Source of the DNA: Cheilinus undulatus
Taxonomy: Eukaryota; Chordata; Actinopteri; Labriformes; Labridae
Direction: 5' to 3'
NCBI RefSeq assembly: GCF_018320785.1
Contig: NC_054876.1
Coordinates: 22,218,212 to 22,282,211 of the forward strand
DNA: 64,000 nucleotides
This document shows, piece after piece, positions 13,817 through 26,097 of this stretch; the first letter of the stretch is position 1, and each line of letters opens with the position of its first letter. The notes beneath the pieces are model-generated. The model made no database searches. It saw only the letters and a list, made by a program, of their open reading frames with translations, and was not told the DNA's origin. The translations under genes and the position numbers were made by a program.

Positions 13817-14843
13817 GAGAGAGATGAGGCACAAGCCCTTCTTTTCCTCCCAGCACACATGCATTCCCACCAAAAAAAAGAAAAAAAATCCTTAACTGAT
13901 TAGTAAGCCCTCACAAAACCTTGTTTCCCCTAGAAATGCCACAGCTGGAAGCAAGACAACTTAAAGGTCAAATTATTCTTGCAATGATGTATTCCACTTT
14001 TTAAGGACCACTCAAAGGGAACATTATTTTTTCAGAATACAGAGCCAATGTTTGGAACAAAACTGCAATGGAAAGTCTAATTGTATATTGTGTAGCTTAT
14101 ACGGGAAAGGTAGCGCTGATTCCGTTGATGTTGGCCTCACTCTTTGTTGTTTCACTACATTCTTACATGATGCTTTAATTTTTCTGCTTTCCAATGCAGA
14201 AAAAAGGGAAAATCAAATAAGATCAGCCCAGAATTCACAGAGGACTTGACACATTCAACATACAGTTAAGTAGTTACACCACCAGATGGTGCTGTTACAC
14301 TGCATCATGAAGCACTCCTGGCTCAAAAGTAGCAGTGGTGATATAACTCCTCTTTCCACATCTCTGCACTTGAGAGCTCTAGTGTCTGTCTTGACATATT
14401 ATACAGCAGAAAGGCTTAGTTGTCCCTGATGTAAGCAGCTGTTGGTAGCTCTAAGAGACACTAAGTCCTAATGTGTGCATTCTGTGTTTTTGTCTCACTT
14501 GTTATTTGTGTCTGTGCATATGGTGTAAAACATGTCTTTTGTTACATATAGCATAAAGGATATTATTTTATTGACAGTCTTACATAGATTATTCCACCTG
14601 TGAAGTCTTATGGAGGTGAAGATCTGTCAGTTTTAAGCAAACAAAATGAAAACCTTTCGCGCACACAGCTAAACTTCTCTGGAGGAGAGTTACAGAGCTT
14701 CTTTAAAGGAGGACGAGGGAAATCATGAATACAGTGGACAGGAAATGGTAGTCTTCCACAACTGGTTATGGGAATCATGCTTGGTGTAATTGACAGTATT
14801 GTCATTCCCTGAATTAAATAAAGAACATCTTGAACCAGTTTCT
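13817..14843 (+). terminator. vdac1: vdac1 3' UTR and poly(A) signal
   Basis: About 1 kb follows the TAG stop. A canonical AATAAA lies at 14817-14822, so cleavage is expected about 15-25 bases downstream. No other AATAAA in this stretch is better placed. Confidence 0.75.
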
Positions 14844-15179
14844 AATTGCACTGCTCTTCATTTTGGCAAAACAGTTTCTCAGAGGGAGAGGTTTCCTGGA
14901 GAAATGATGTTTTTTTCCACCTAGGTTGGAAGACTTGGAATATGATCTAGGGGTGCAGAGTAATATCAATATGATATTACTGTCAGCAGATATTAGCTTA
15001 AAAGTGAGCCAATGTTTACATCAAATATCTTGGCCATACATATCTGCAGATTGTACAAATAATTTTGTGGATTTTTAAGCAGAACCAAAACACCTACCTT
15101 AGCTGATTTTTTTTAAATCTCCATCCCCATTCTTTAACTGTCAAGTATGTTCTAAGGACTGAAGTTTTAGGTGTGAATT

Positions 15180-16900
15180 ATCCATCCATCCTCCCTCTGC
15201 TTATCCATGGCTGGTTCGCTGTGGTAGCAGGCTGAGCAAGTCAACACGGACATCCTTCTCTTCAGTGACACTTTCCAACTCCTTCTGGGGGATCCCAAGG
15301 CATTCCCATACCAGAGAGGATATATGTGCTGCGTTCCATTTACCTTGGAGATCTGAAGTCGGACCTGGGAATGACATCACATTCATCTAAAAAAAAAAGA
15401 ATTTCCTAGTTGTTAGCATTCAATTTGTCTTTATCACAACGAGATCGGAAAAAAATGAGTGTCTCCATAGTCGCTTATTTTGGTTTGATGAAAAGATAAA
15501 ACAATTTAAAATGAAAATAGAATATTATATGACTTCACTACATGGACTGAAACACAAAAAAAAAAAAGAAAAAAGCAATGAAAACTCTGGACATTAGTGA
15601 ATCCTTAAATATGTTTATTTAATTTCTAGGTACCCCATGTATATGGTGTATTAATTCGTATACATACGGGTGAAACATTTAAGTAATGTTTGTATGTTTC
15701 ACATATGTCAAAAAAAGTTGGAAAAATGATGGATGTCGTTCTTGCGTTAGCCTATCATTGTTTTTAACATCATCGATCAGTTGTTAGCCAATAAACCTTT
15801 AATACAACTCATTGTGCAGTACTTCATGTATTAAAAGACTGTTGCTACACATGACATGCAACCGCAGGGTAGTGCTGTGTCTACAATTTCTTAAAATGCA
15901 CTGATAAATAGCTAGAGGTTCTGAAAACAGGTCAAAATCAAAGTTTTTACTACACTTAACACTTTGTGCCACCATGTTGGGACGTCGAGGTCGGGGTGCT
16001 CTGTGCAATACCGAGTTCACGAGTTGTAAATACGACCTGGAGAGACGTTCCATTTGCCACTTCCGGTCGGAAGTCAGAAAAACAAGTCGGAATACGAGTT
16101 AAGAGTACAAACGCAACGCAGCAATAATCCCTCATCGTATTCTGGGTCTTGCCTGTGGTCTCCCCCCAGCTGGACGTGCCCAGAGGACCTCCAAAGGGAG
16201 CAGCCCAGGAGGCATCCTGATCAGATGCCCTTCAGCTGGCTCTTTTGATGCAAAGAAACAACAGCTCTACTCTTAGCCCTCTCCAGATGTCTTAACTCCT
16301 CATCCTGTCTCGAAGGCTGAGCCCAGCCACCCTCTGCAGAAAACTCATTTCAGCTGCTTGTATATGCGATCTCATTCTTTTGGTTATTACCTAGAGTTCA
16401 TAACAATAGGTGAAGGTTGGTTTAGGCTTAAGGTTAGCCCCCTCTTCACCACAACAATCTGGAACAATTCGCCTGTCAATCTCCTGCTCCCTTTTACCCT
16501 CACTCGTGAAAAAGACCCTGAGGTACTTAAACTCCTTCACCTAAGGCAGAGTCTCGCTCATCATTTTCCAGCAGAGAATCATGGCCTCTGGTTTGGAGGG
16601 GCTGACTCTCATCCTGACCGCTTTGTACTAAGCTGCAACCTGTCCCAGTGTCTGCTAGAGGTCCCCAGCTGAGGAAGGAAACAGAACTATATCATCTGCA
16701 AAAAGCAAAGATGGAACTCTGAGATCCCTGAACCAGAGGCCCTCCTCCCCCATGCTGTGCCTTGAGATAATTTCCATGAAAGTCGCAAATAGAATCGGAG
16801 AAAAGAGGCAGCCCTAGCAGAGGCCAACATACACTGGGAACATGTCTGACTTTGTGCAGAGAATACGGACACGACTCTGTTAGGTTTTACAGGAGACCTA
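15180..16900 (-). mobile_element. Decayed non-LTR retrotransposon, split by a later insertion
   Basis: Minus-strand fragments of a LINE reverse transcriptase region. The piece in 16124-16880 encodes a FADDIVLF box followed by stop-ridden sequence such as VKEFKYLRVFFTSEG, IQAAEMSFLQRVAGLSLRD and similar strings. The piece in 15180-15326 encodes SSLVWECLGIPQKELE and DLLSLLPQ, the C-terminal end of the same type of ORF. Several in-frame stops show it is dead. This ORF type is common in fish genomes (I would guess the Nimb/I or RTE-like group, but I am unsure of the clade). The two halves join cleanly if the 15327-16123 element is removed. Confidence 0.8.
15327..16123. mobile_element. MITE-like element nested in the LINE relic
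   Basis: The element begins TGCTGCGTT and ends AACGCAGCA, a 9-bp perfect terminal inverted repeat. Its subterminal regions share GTTCCATTT and GAAGTCGG-type strings found in fish inverted-repeat elements. Outside the ends, the LINE sequence reads ...GGATATAT on the left and ATAATCC... on the right, which rejoin to a continuous reading of the LINE with a 2-3 base duplication. It encodes nothing recognisable, so it is non-autonomous. Confidence 0.75.
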
Positions 16901-17455
16901 ATGGCTTGCTCAATTTATGAGCTTAAGAATCTGCAGATGTGATAATTAGATGACACATATTCTACATAACATCAGTATTGAGTTAAGGTCAAACTTGAGT
17001 ATTCTTATTTGTCCCTGACACCATCAGTGTCCATCATTTAGATCGAAGAAAAAAAAACAGTTTCTTCTTGTCTGGAGAGCCACATTGTTAAAATGGCCTT
17101 AAGACTTTCTATCCATGTACATTAGTAAATGATTTCATTTTATTACCATGGAGCAGTTCCACTTTGCAACTTTTTCAGTCAACAGCTCTTTTAAGTTAAA
17201 GAATACAATTTTTTCTACAATAAACCTGTTTTTTTCAGTGTCTGATACCGCTGCAAGTGGTTTGGTGTCATAACACGTTTTTTTCGACACTATCTACTGA
17301 AAAGATCCTCAGTGAGAGATACTTGACTGTTAAATAAAACCCTGGATGTTTTTTTTTTTTTTTGGTCTGACACGAGATCTATAGTTTAGTTTAGTAGGAT
17401 CCCCATTTTTCCTTGGGTCCACAACAGTTTTACAATGTGACAGTGTCAAAACATT
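16901..17455. repeat. Intergenic DNA and the left part of a repeat interrupted by the L2 insertion
   Basis: AT-rich DNA. From about 17385 the sequence TAGGATCCCCAT followed by GGGTCCAC resembles the box TAGGATCCCCATTAG ... TGGGGTCC at 57593-57650, suggesting a shared dispersed repeat. The right half of that repeat seems to resume after the LINE at 19652. Confidence 0.4.
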
Positions 17456-17460
17456 TAGTA

Positions 17461-19646
17461 ATAATAATAATAATAATAAGTTTATTTTTATAGCACCTTT
17501 AAAGAACAGCGAGGTCACAAAGTGCTTTACAAAAAGGTAAAAGAAACACAAGCAATTAATGCAAAGGTACAATAAGAGAATACACAGTACACAAAAACAG
17601 ATTAAGTGAAGGCCAGACCAAACAAGTAGGTCTTAAGTTGCTTTTTAAAAGAATCAACTGTTTCTGCTGATCTTAAATTCAATGGAAGTGAGTTCCAAAG
17701 AGTTGGAGCAATGACCTTGAATGCACAGTCACCTTTAGTTTTTAGTCTGGAGTGTGGAACAACCAGCAGACCCTGATCAGAGGACCGAAGAGTCCTGCTG
17801 GGATTGTAAGGTTTTAGGAGCTCCATAATATAGGCTTGTGCCTGACCATGCAGGGTTTTAAAAGTAAACACAAGAATCTTAAAATGTATTCTGAAGTGTA
17901 TGGGAAGCCAGTGGAGAGAATACAGAATTGGTGTGATGTGTGACCTTCTTGAAGACTTGGTAAGTAGTCTGGCTGCAGCGTTTTGTACTAATTGTAGACG
18001 ATTTATAGATGTTTTACTAAGACAGGTGAAAAGTGAGTTGCAGTAGTCTAAACGGGAGGAAATGAAAGTGTGAATAACCATCTCCATCTGAGCTGTAGAA
18101 ACAATGTGTCTGAGTTGTGTGATATTTCTTAGTTGGAAAAAACAAGAACGGACCAGATTATTGACATGTTGATCTAGAGATAGAGAGTGGCTAAATGAAA
18201 CACCAAGATTACGAAGAACAGGTTTTACATAAGTAGACAGGGTACCAAGTTCCTCCAAAATCCCTGGCACTAAACCATCTGGGGCCGAGACAAGGACCTC
18301 TGTTTTGTCAGCATTTAGCTGTAGATAATTGTCTGACATCCAGTCTTTAATGGCACTCAAACAACTGAGTAAAACCGACACTTTAGTGTTATTTTGAGGT
18401 GTAAAAGATATATGAAGCTGGATGTCATCTGCGTAACAATGATAAGATATGTCTTTAAAACTGTTGATTAAGTGGCTGAGTGGGAGCAGGTACAAGGAAA
18501 ATAATGTTGGGCCAAGGACCGAACCTTGGGGAACTCCACAGACCAGGGGGGAATTTGAAGAGCTGTGGCTGTTAACAGTGACTGAGAATGTTCTCTCTGA
18601 CAGGTAAGAGGAAAACCAATCAATGGCTGAGCCAGAAATGCCCACCCACTGCTTCAGCCTATCAACTAAAATAACATGATCCACAGTGTCAAAGGCTGCA
18701 CTGAGATCCAATAAAACCAACACAGAACATTTACCTTCATCACAGCTGATCAGGAGGTCATTAAAAACTCTAAGAAGGGCTGATTCGGTTGAATGGGACT
18801 GACGAAAACCAGACTGAAACTTATCCAGGATGTTATAAGTGTCCAAGAAAGCTGTAAGTTGTTTGGCAACCACTTTTTCTAGAATTTTAGAAATAAAGGG
18901 TAGTTTTGAAATGGGCCTATAGTTTTGGGGCAGAGAGGGGTCCAGGTTTGTTTTTTTGAGAAGTGGTTGAATGGCTGCATGTTTAAAATATGAAGGAACG
19001 TGACCAGATTCTAATGATTTATTGACAATTGAAAGAATGTATGGGCCAATGGAATCTATTGCAGATTTTAGTAGCTGGGTGGGCAGTATATCAAAGGGAC
19101 TAGAGGAAATTTTCATAGTTCTAACCAGATTCTTTAGATCTTGTAGGGAGATGGGAGAGAACTTGTCCAGGATTGTTTGGTGAGGTGGGCAGGGAACAGC
19201 AGAAGAAAAAGATGGAGTGATTTGTACTTGGATGTCATTGATCTTGCTAACAAAAAAGGAAAGAAATCTTTCACACTCATCATCAGAGGAAATTGGGGGG
19301 GGTGGGTGATGGAGAAGAGACAACATTATTAATAGTTTCAAACAGGACTCTAGGATTATGTCTGTTCTGTGTTACAAGATTTGCAAAATACTTATCTCTG
19401 GCATCCTTAACCATACTATTAAATTCAGTTAAAAGCTCTTTTAGATGCTGATGGTGGACATAAAGACGGGTGGATTTCCACAACCGTTCTACTTTACGGC
19501 ATGTTCGCTTAAAGGAGCGGATATTATCATTTAACCAGGGGGGCGGCTTTTTCGAAGGGGCCAGTCTGGATTTTAAGGGAGCAATTTCATCCAAAACAGA
19601 AAGACAGTGCTCATTAAAAGACTGTACTTGAGTGTCAATATCATCC
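17461..19646 (-). mobile_element. 5'-truncated L2-like LINE retrotransposon with target-site duplication
   Basis: Minus-strand L2/CR1-group element of 2186 bp. The 3' end (low coordinates) has the short UTR ending in an ATT microsatellite (17461-17479), as in fish L2 elements. The 5' end is truncated inside ORF2 upstream of the reverse transcriptase, so the endonuclease is missing. TAGTA occurs on both sides (17456-17460 and 19647-19651) and is a probable 5-bp target-site duplication. It lies between vdac1 and kct2 in antisense orientation to both. Confidence 0.88.
17602..19646 (-). pseudogene. Reverse transcriptase ORF of the L2-like LINE, one frameshift
   Basis: The main frame is open for 579 codons (17602-19341) and contains the reverse transcriptase core in order: NYRPISKLPFISKILEKVV, FQSGFRQSHSTESALL, LDLSAAFDTVDH, GVPQGSVLGP and the catalytic CYADDIQ. 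It ends normally in KTYLFGLAFT. Upstream, a second frame (to 19646) encodes the region before the RT (DEIAPLKSRL, PPPWLNDNIRSFKRTCRK). The two frames join in a C-run on the coding strand (around 19297-19303), giving ...SPTPP/ISSDDECERF..., so a single indel separates them. Lack of other lesions suggests a fairly young insertion, but with no endonuclease it cannot move on its own. Confidence 0.88.
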
Positions 19647-19651
19647 TAGTA

Positions 19652-19889
19652 CTTACAATAAACATAATATTCAAGTACAGAACAACATTCAGTGACATCT
19701 TTTGCCATCACAATTGACATTACAGCACTAAGAGACATCAAAGACGTTACAACCAAAAGAGAGCTTGAGCAAAAGACATCATAAGCGGGTATAACGGGAT
19801 ACCCATCAAATCCTTACACCTATGAACCTCCACCCTCCTACTGTACCCACTTTCCTCGTGATCAGTGTCTCATCCATCCTTCTCACCTT

Positions 19890-19891
<2 letters not shown>
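19652..19891. other. Intergenic DNA upstream of kct2
   Basis: Continuation of the sequence interrupted by the L2 insertion, then unique DNA leading to the CT repeat. No gene seen. Confidence 0.45.

Positions 19892-19935
<44 letters not shown>
19892..19935 (+). repeat. (CT)n microsatellite just upstream of the kct2 start codon
   Basis: About 22 uninterrupted CT units, ending 46 bases before the kct2 ATG. It therefore lies in the promoter or the 5' UTR. Confidence 0.95.
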
Positions 19936-19938
<3 letters not shown>

Positions 19939-19981
19939 CATTCATGCTAAACCCCGCCTCTTCAGTTATTCTCACACCAAC

Positions 19982-22900
19982 ATGGCGACGTACGGAACGG
20001 TGGGGCGAAGCAGGAGAAATATCTGTGCTATTTCTCTGGTAATTTTCGTCCAGCTATTTACCTTACAGTGCCTTTCAGCTCCAGCAAACAACGCCACAAC
20101 AGGTATGTTGAACATGTACGGCTTTTCTCACTCTAAATGTCATTTTAAATCAGCCAAACTGGACCGTTAGCTAGCTAGCTAGCCCTTGTCAGGTAGTCAG
20201 GTTTATCTATCAGCGTAACTGCCTGATAACGTTTAAGATTTCATAAAACACACAAGGATTTAAAGCTAGCATGGCAGAAACGTGAAATTTTGACTTCATA
20301 GTCAATCTGCAAAATTGAGAAGCTACAAGCTTAAGATTTAACCTAATAGCTTGGCCAGTCTGTCAACACCTCCAGTATTGTCTGCTTTGTGGAGCCCTGC
20401 GGGGACTCCAGGGCTTTAATGATATGTGGTGGTCAGATAAAGAGACCAGTTTCAGGTGTCCTTGTCATATATCTGGACTGTTAATGTACCTCCTGTCAGT
20501 CTATGACTCTTAGTGCTTTTTAAAAAACGCCTTTCAAGTGAACCATCAGGCAGTAAAAGCGCCCTAAAGGCTCGCTCTGTCTTGCATGAATGGACTTTGA
20601 CTTCTCATCATATATTGGCTAAATTTGCTGAGAAGGGCTTAGTGGTGTTGATTTCTTACCCTATTTTCTCGAAATCAATACTACATGACTTTTCACTGCA
20701 TTGCAGTATTGTCATTGTGATTTTGAGGAAAAACAAAAACAGCATTTTTCTTAAATAATAAATAAGACTTTCCTCTTCTCCCTGTCCTTAATGGACTATC
20801 TCTGCAAAATGGGAACAATATGCTCTTATATGGCTCACAGTAACAATCCATCAGCAGCCAGAACTTTATAGGGGCCTTTTTGGGGAAATTATTTCAGTGA
20901 TCATTGATGATTGATTGTATTCTTTGTTGTATAAAAAGTTGTCACATGTGTTGTGGTCTGACATTTACATTGGCACTATTCCTTGCAATATCTTGTAGCC
21001 TAGGATCACATAAGTATCAGATAGTGGCATTAGCTGTTTTCAGATGTAATATTTGAGAAGTGTTGCAAGGATGTTTTGTTTGGAACTGCTTTATTAATTC
21101 ATGTATTTGCTTATCATTTGCACATTGCGGATTTATCTCAAAGTTTTATTCAAATAGCTTTAAGTATATGATAGCAGGAAAAAAATACAGGTGTTTATAC
21201 AGAGGGAGGATGTGATTAACTTTAACTCTTCACTAAATATTTACTCTGTAATTCAAACATTAAAATACCGGATGTGTATGTCTGATTGGTTGGCAGGCTA
21301 AATCTGCACACATTACAGTAGCATTTTGGGATCATACAGAGTTAGCCTCAGTAAAATTGACCACAAAGACAAAAATGTTGGAAAAAAATGAGTATCCTGT
21401 GATTAGTTGACATTTTCCTATATCAAAATGCTAGTTAAGTGTTAAAAGTTAAATTTTCTTCATGCTGCTTCACCCCGCTAAGCATGTAACTGTGGCTCCC
21501 ACAGAGATCTCCTGTTCAGTGATTATTTATGCAGGCCATGGCTTATGTGTATGAATAGTCCCTTTCTTCTCTTTGGGACTTCTTACCTCGTGCCTCAAGT
21601 CCCCGGTGCTCTCTTTCCATCCCTGCCTCAGCAACGCCTCCTCCTCCCACAGGATGAAATAATGTTGACACTTGTTTCTTAAATAGTGTCATTGATTCAG
21701 GACTGATGGCCAAATGCATGTGATTGAGTCAGGATCTGCTTTCGCTTCTGACATTCTTCTAAATGAAGAATATCACGTTTTTATTTAGTTGAAAATCTGA
21801 CGGCTGAGAGGCAGTGTGCATAGCAGTAATCTAATGAGAACACGTTTATCAGGAATGTATGGAATGAATTACTGATGGAGATTTCATCCTATATCACATG
21901 GTCATCCACTAAAGAAAAAGAAAACACATGTTCTCTTGTGTTTGCATCAGCATCTCAAGATTCTAACAAACTAAACTTGGTTTCTAAGCTATGCTGCAGG
22001 AATCTGACAGGAACCTGAAATATTATTACAATCCATTTAGGTTCCAGTGTGAACAACAAATCTCTGGTACATTGCAAATGTATAAATTCATAGCCTGCAT
22101 CTCACGGAGGGCGCCAGCTTTGCCATGAAGTATTATGGTAATACTGTGTCCCAGGGTATTAAAGATAGCAACAGTATTGCTTTAAGTACCATCATGAAGA
22201 TGTTGCTGTGTAATGAGCTCACTTTTATAATAAATGCCTTTAGAACATGTGTCCATTTCCAACTGCTGTGCTCCTGCCGGTGTGTGTGAAGATGCTTTAA
22301 AAGTGATTAAAGAACCAGTGTTCATGATGTAGGGCTAATTTGGCAAACGATCATGTGTATGTATACCACTGCATATTTCGTTGCGTGCCATTGCGTGGTA
22401 CAGCTGGTTCAGGGCTAGCACCATGGAAAAGTTTTCAAAAGCTTTAAACTTATGTTTATCCCTTTTAATTTGAAATGTGGAGGAAGTTTATTGGTGCTTG
22501 GTAGTTATTTTAGGCGCTGAAGTAGTCTATAACATTTTTTCATGTTTTTCATGTTCCTGTGAAGTGAAATCGTGGCTGGACGGAGCTTGCCATTAAAGCA
22601 CAACATGTAAATAAATAACAATTAAGGCTTATCTTCATCTGTTTAAAAACACAGAGAACATTACTCCACATTCCCAAATCCTATATGAAAATTTTTTATA
22701 TTGAATCAAGAGGAGCGGAGGGAAGAGAAGGAAAAAGAGCACAAGTTTGTCCCATAGAAGTAGAGGAAAAAAGAGAGGACCTTTGTTTGCTCCTCTGTGC
22801 TGAACTCAGTTTACTTAAGTGTAAGGAAGATTCTTCCTCTATAAATCCCTTTGTGTGCTCCTGTAAACCTTGCTTTATAGACGTTGTTATTTTTAGACCT

Positions 22901-25900
22901 GAAGCATTTTGATAAAGGATATGATGAAATGCCGGTGGAATGCTGGTTAAAAAGTGCCTGTATAATGTGATTTTTGAATACTTGGTAGTAATACCGTATA
23001 CCCCTGTAAGGGTATGATGGTATTGAAAAATCAGTCCTAGATTAATTTCTAACTCATTATCAGCACATCAGTGTACTGTTTCATAGAAAATAATAAGGGT
23101 CTATGTCTGTGAGTTGACAACATACATCCAATCAGAATCTAATGTTCACTCAGACCATGATTTGAAACATATTAACTAGGGGTTATGTGTATTCATACCG
23201 TATCCGTTCAGTACAAGCCTCTCGGTACTGTACAGACGTGTATCAAACAGATGCGTGTTGAACGGAGCTCATACACAGATGAAAAGCAGAGAATGGCTCA
23301 CTGTCACACTATCCTAGCAACAGCCTGAATATTCCCAGATAAAAGTGTCCTGTTGAGGAACACTTTGTTTCCCAGTGAAATACAGCTGTGGACAAAGACA
23401 ACAACAGTAGCGCTGACATTATTCAGCAGGTGTGTCGCTGACATCATGTCGTCCAGCGCATCAATCCAAGCATTTGAAAAGGCTCCACTCAAACAAGAAT
23501 GTCAATGTAACAAGGAGTCTCACCAGCTGGTTATGAATTTCCTATGATTTAAGATCTTTTTATTAAACCACTGGTGCTCTGGTTTGGTAAATCATATTAA
23601 TTCTAATGGTACCTTCAACTGTCAGCCTTGGAGCAGGGGGAGAGGGGACTCCATCATGTCTGCAGCAGCGACTGGAAGTCCTCCTAGTAGTTCCTACTGG
23701 TGGTTCCCCAATGTTAAGAGCGGACACCTCCAGAGGGCTGAACAGTGATCTCTAGCGTCCCAGAGCCACCCCCCTCCATGCCAGCTCTCACGACCCACCA
23801 TGCCAACATGCAGACATCCTCTTACCTATCTTATCACATGGCCCACACAGCCTCAACAGCGTGCCCCCTTCAACAGACCCAGGCTCACAAGTTATCCTCA
23901 GATTTCACATGGCTCTAACCTCTTTATCTGCAAAGATGGGCTGTGAAAAGTGCCCCCAAACTTTGTAGTGGGTCCCATTGGTTAAAAAAGTAATCCAATT
24001 CTGAAGTCTGTGTTGAAGTCAGCAGGATAGATGCTAATTTAGCATACTTAACAAGCTAAACACAGTTGTATAATGATGTGTTCAAGTTGGCTGGAAAATT
24101 TTAGTGTTTAAAGAATGGGTATAAATATGTCAATATATCAATTAAAATAACCTAGTAATTCAAAAATGTATTTATTTGATAATATTTGTATTAATTGAAG
24201 ACCTTTTGGAATGAGGTTGCAGCATTATTAATAATATAAATGTAATTTATTCAGCCCATTATATTTTAATACAATTTAACACAAATTTAAAAAGTAATAA
24301 ATTCTGTTATTTATTCCCTTTAATTACCGTACCAAAAATGTACCCAACCATGACGTCCAAACCGAGGTACGTACCAAACTAAAATTTTTCCGTACTGTCA
24401 AGCACCTAATATTAACATATCAAACTAAAAGAATACACAATAACACATCACATCTTTTACTCTAATGTCGCTAGCAGTTGTGCACTACAGGCTGTGATTA
24501 GATGCACGTTTTCACATAGTCATACAGAGACATACTGTGTTGGAAGTTTAATTTCCACAGAGCAGCCCTTTTACAGCAGTAAGAGAGTTATTAACTTAGC
24601 CAAGGATATTTTGGCAGAGGTTTGTAGGAGGGAGGAGGAGCTTGTTTTTCAGTTATGGCTGCTTTTGTGATAACTGTGGCTATAAAACATAATGAGTACT
24701 TAAATCAAGAGGGCAAACAAAAAACCTTTAAATTAATGAAACTTGAATCATCTGATACTTCTGTACTTACGCTGAGATGGTTTACAATATGTTGATTTTT
24801 TTCAATTTTGAAGCAATGATTTGTCAGTTTTATTTTTGTTCCCATAAATAAAAACTCTTTTCCTATTATTTCCTCTTACTCTGCAGTGGCAGCCAACACC
24901 AACAATCAGGAGGATAGTGTACTTCAAAATCTGTCTGTGTTCACTGAAAACAAGGTTGACCTCAAGTCTTCAACTCCCGATCAGAGCCCAACAACTTCAG
25001 CAGGCTCCAATAATCCTGCAGCACAGGCTGACAATGACTCCACAACAACGGCTGTAAAGCCTCCTGATGTCAACAACACTCTGACTACAACAGAAGTCAA
25101 AACATCAAAAACATCCAAAGAGAGCGTGGAAGCACATCCAGTGACCATCATCGATGGTTCTGATCTAGTCCAAGTCCCTAGCAATGCTAGTAATGATGAT
25201 ACAACACCAGACAAGGATAAAGCGGTCTCAACCCCAGAGGAGGTGACTGATAAACCTGCAGTTGCTGGTAACACAGCAGCCCCGACTCAGACAGTTCCAG
25301 CCACCTCTGCCAACGCTCCTGAACCAGCCCACACAGAGGTAGAGGAGCTGCATTTCCTCGGTTCTGACTCCAAACTCTCAAATACTCAAAACCAGCCCAC
25401 GATAATGGACTCGAATCAAGACCTGCCGGACACCACTGATAATGATGGACCACAGAATCACAGTTATCTGGATAGTTATACGGATGCAGAAGATGAAGAT
25501 GATGATGAAGATGGTAACTACGGAGATGGTGACGATGAAGACAACATGTTTGAGAGTAACAACAGCTTCAAGGAGGAGACTGTGAACAGGCTGCAGCCGG
25601 AAGTGGCAGAGGGGATTGTTGTGACCCACATCAAGGAATCAGATGGCTACAGCTCAGAAGATGAAGACTCCCACTTCTTCTTTCATCTGGTCATCTTGGC
25701 CTTCCTGGTGGCAATTGTTTACATCACTTATCACAACAAGAGGAAGGTGAGTGGCGGCTCATTAAGAACGTTCATATAGTAAATCTTGTTAATTACTTGG
25801 TACAAAGTTCATACCGTTGAACAAATCAAACTATTAATGAAACTCTAAATACCTTCAGGGACACAAAACTAATCACATGGTTCACAAATCTCTTCTCTAG

Positions 25901-26051
25901 GTTCTTTTGTTGCATATTTTAAGGTTTGTCTTTTGAGCTCCTATTCAGATAAAGTAAGAGTTTTGTAACCTTTTCTTAAAGAAACGTAATTTTTTTTATA
26001 GTGAAACGATCATTGCCATTTGGAGTGCTTAGGCTACAGCATACAATTATC

Positions 26052-26097
<46 letters not shown>

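Noticed and set aside
24981-25629. Three long minus-strand open frames opposite kct2 exon 2
   Set aside because: Antisense shadows of a low-complexity coding exon with no homology of their own.
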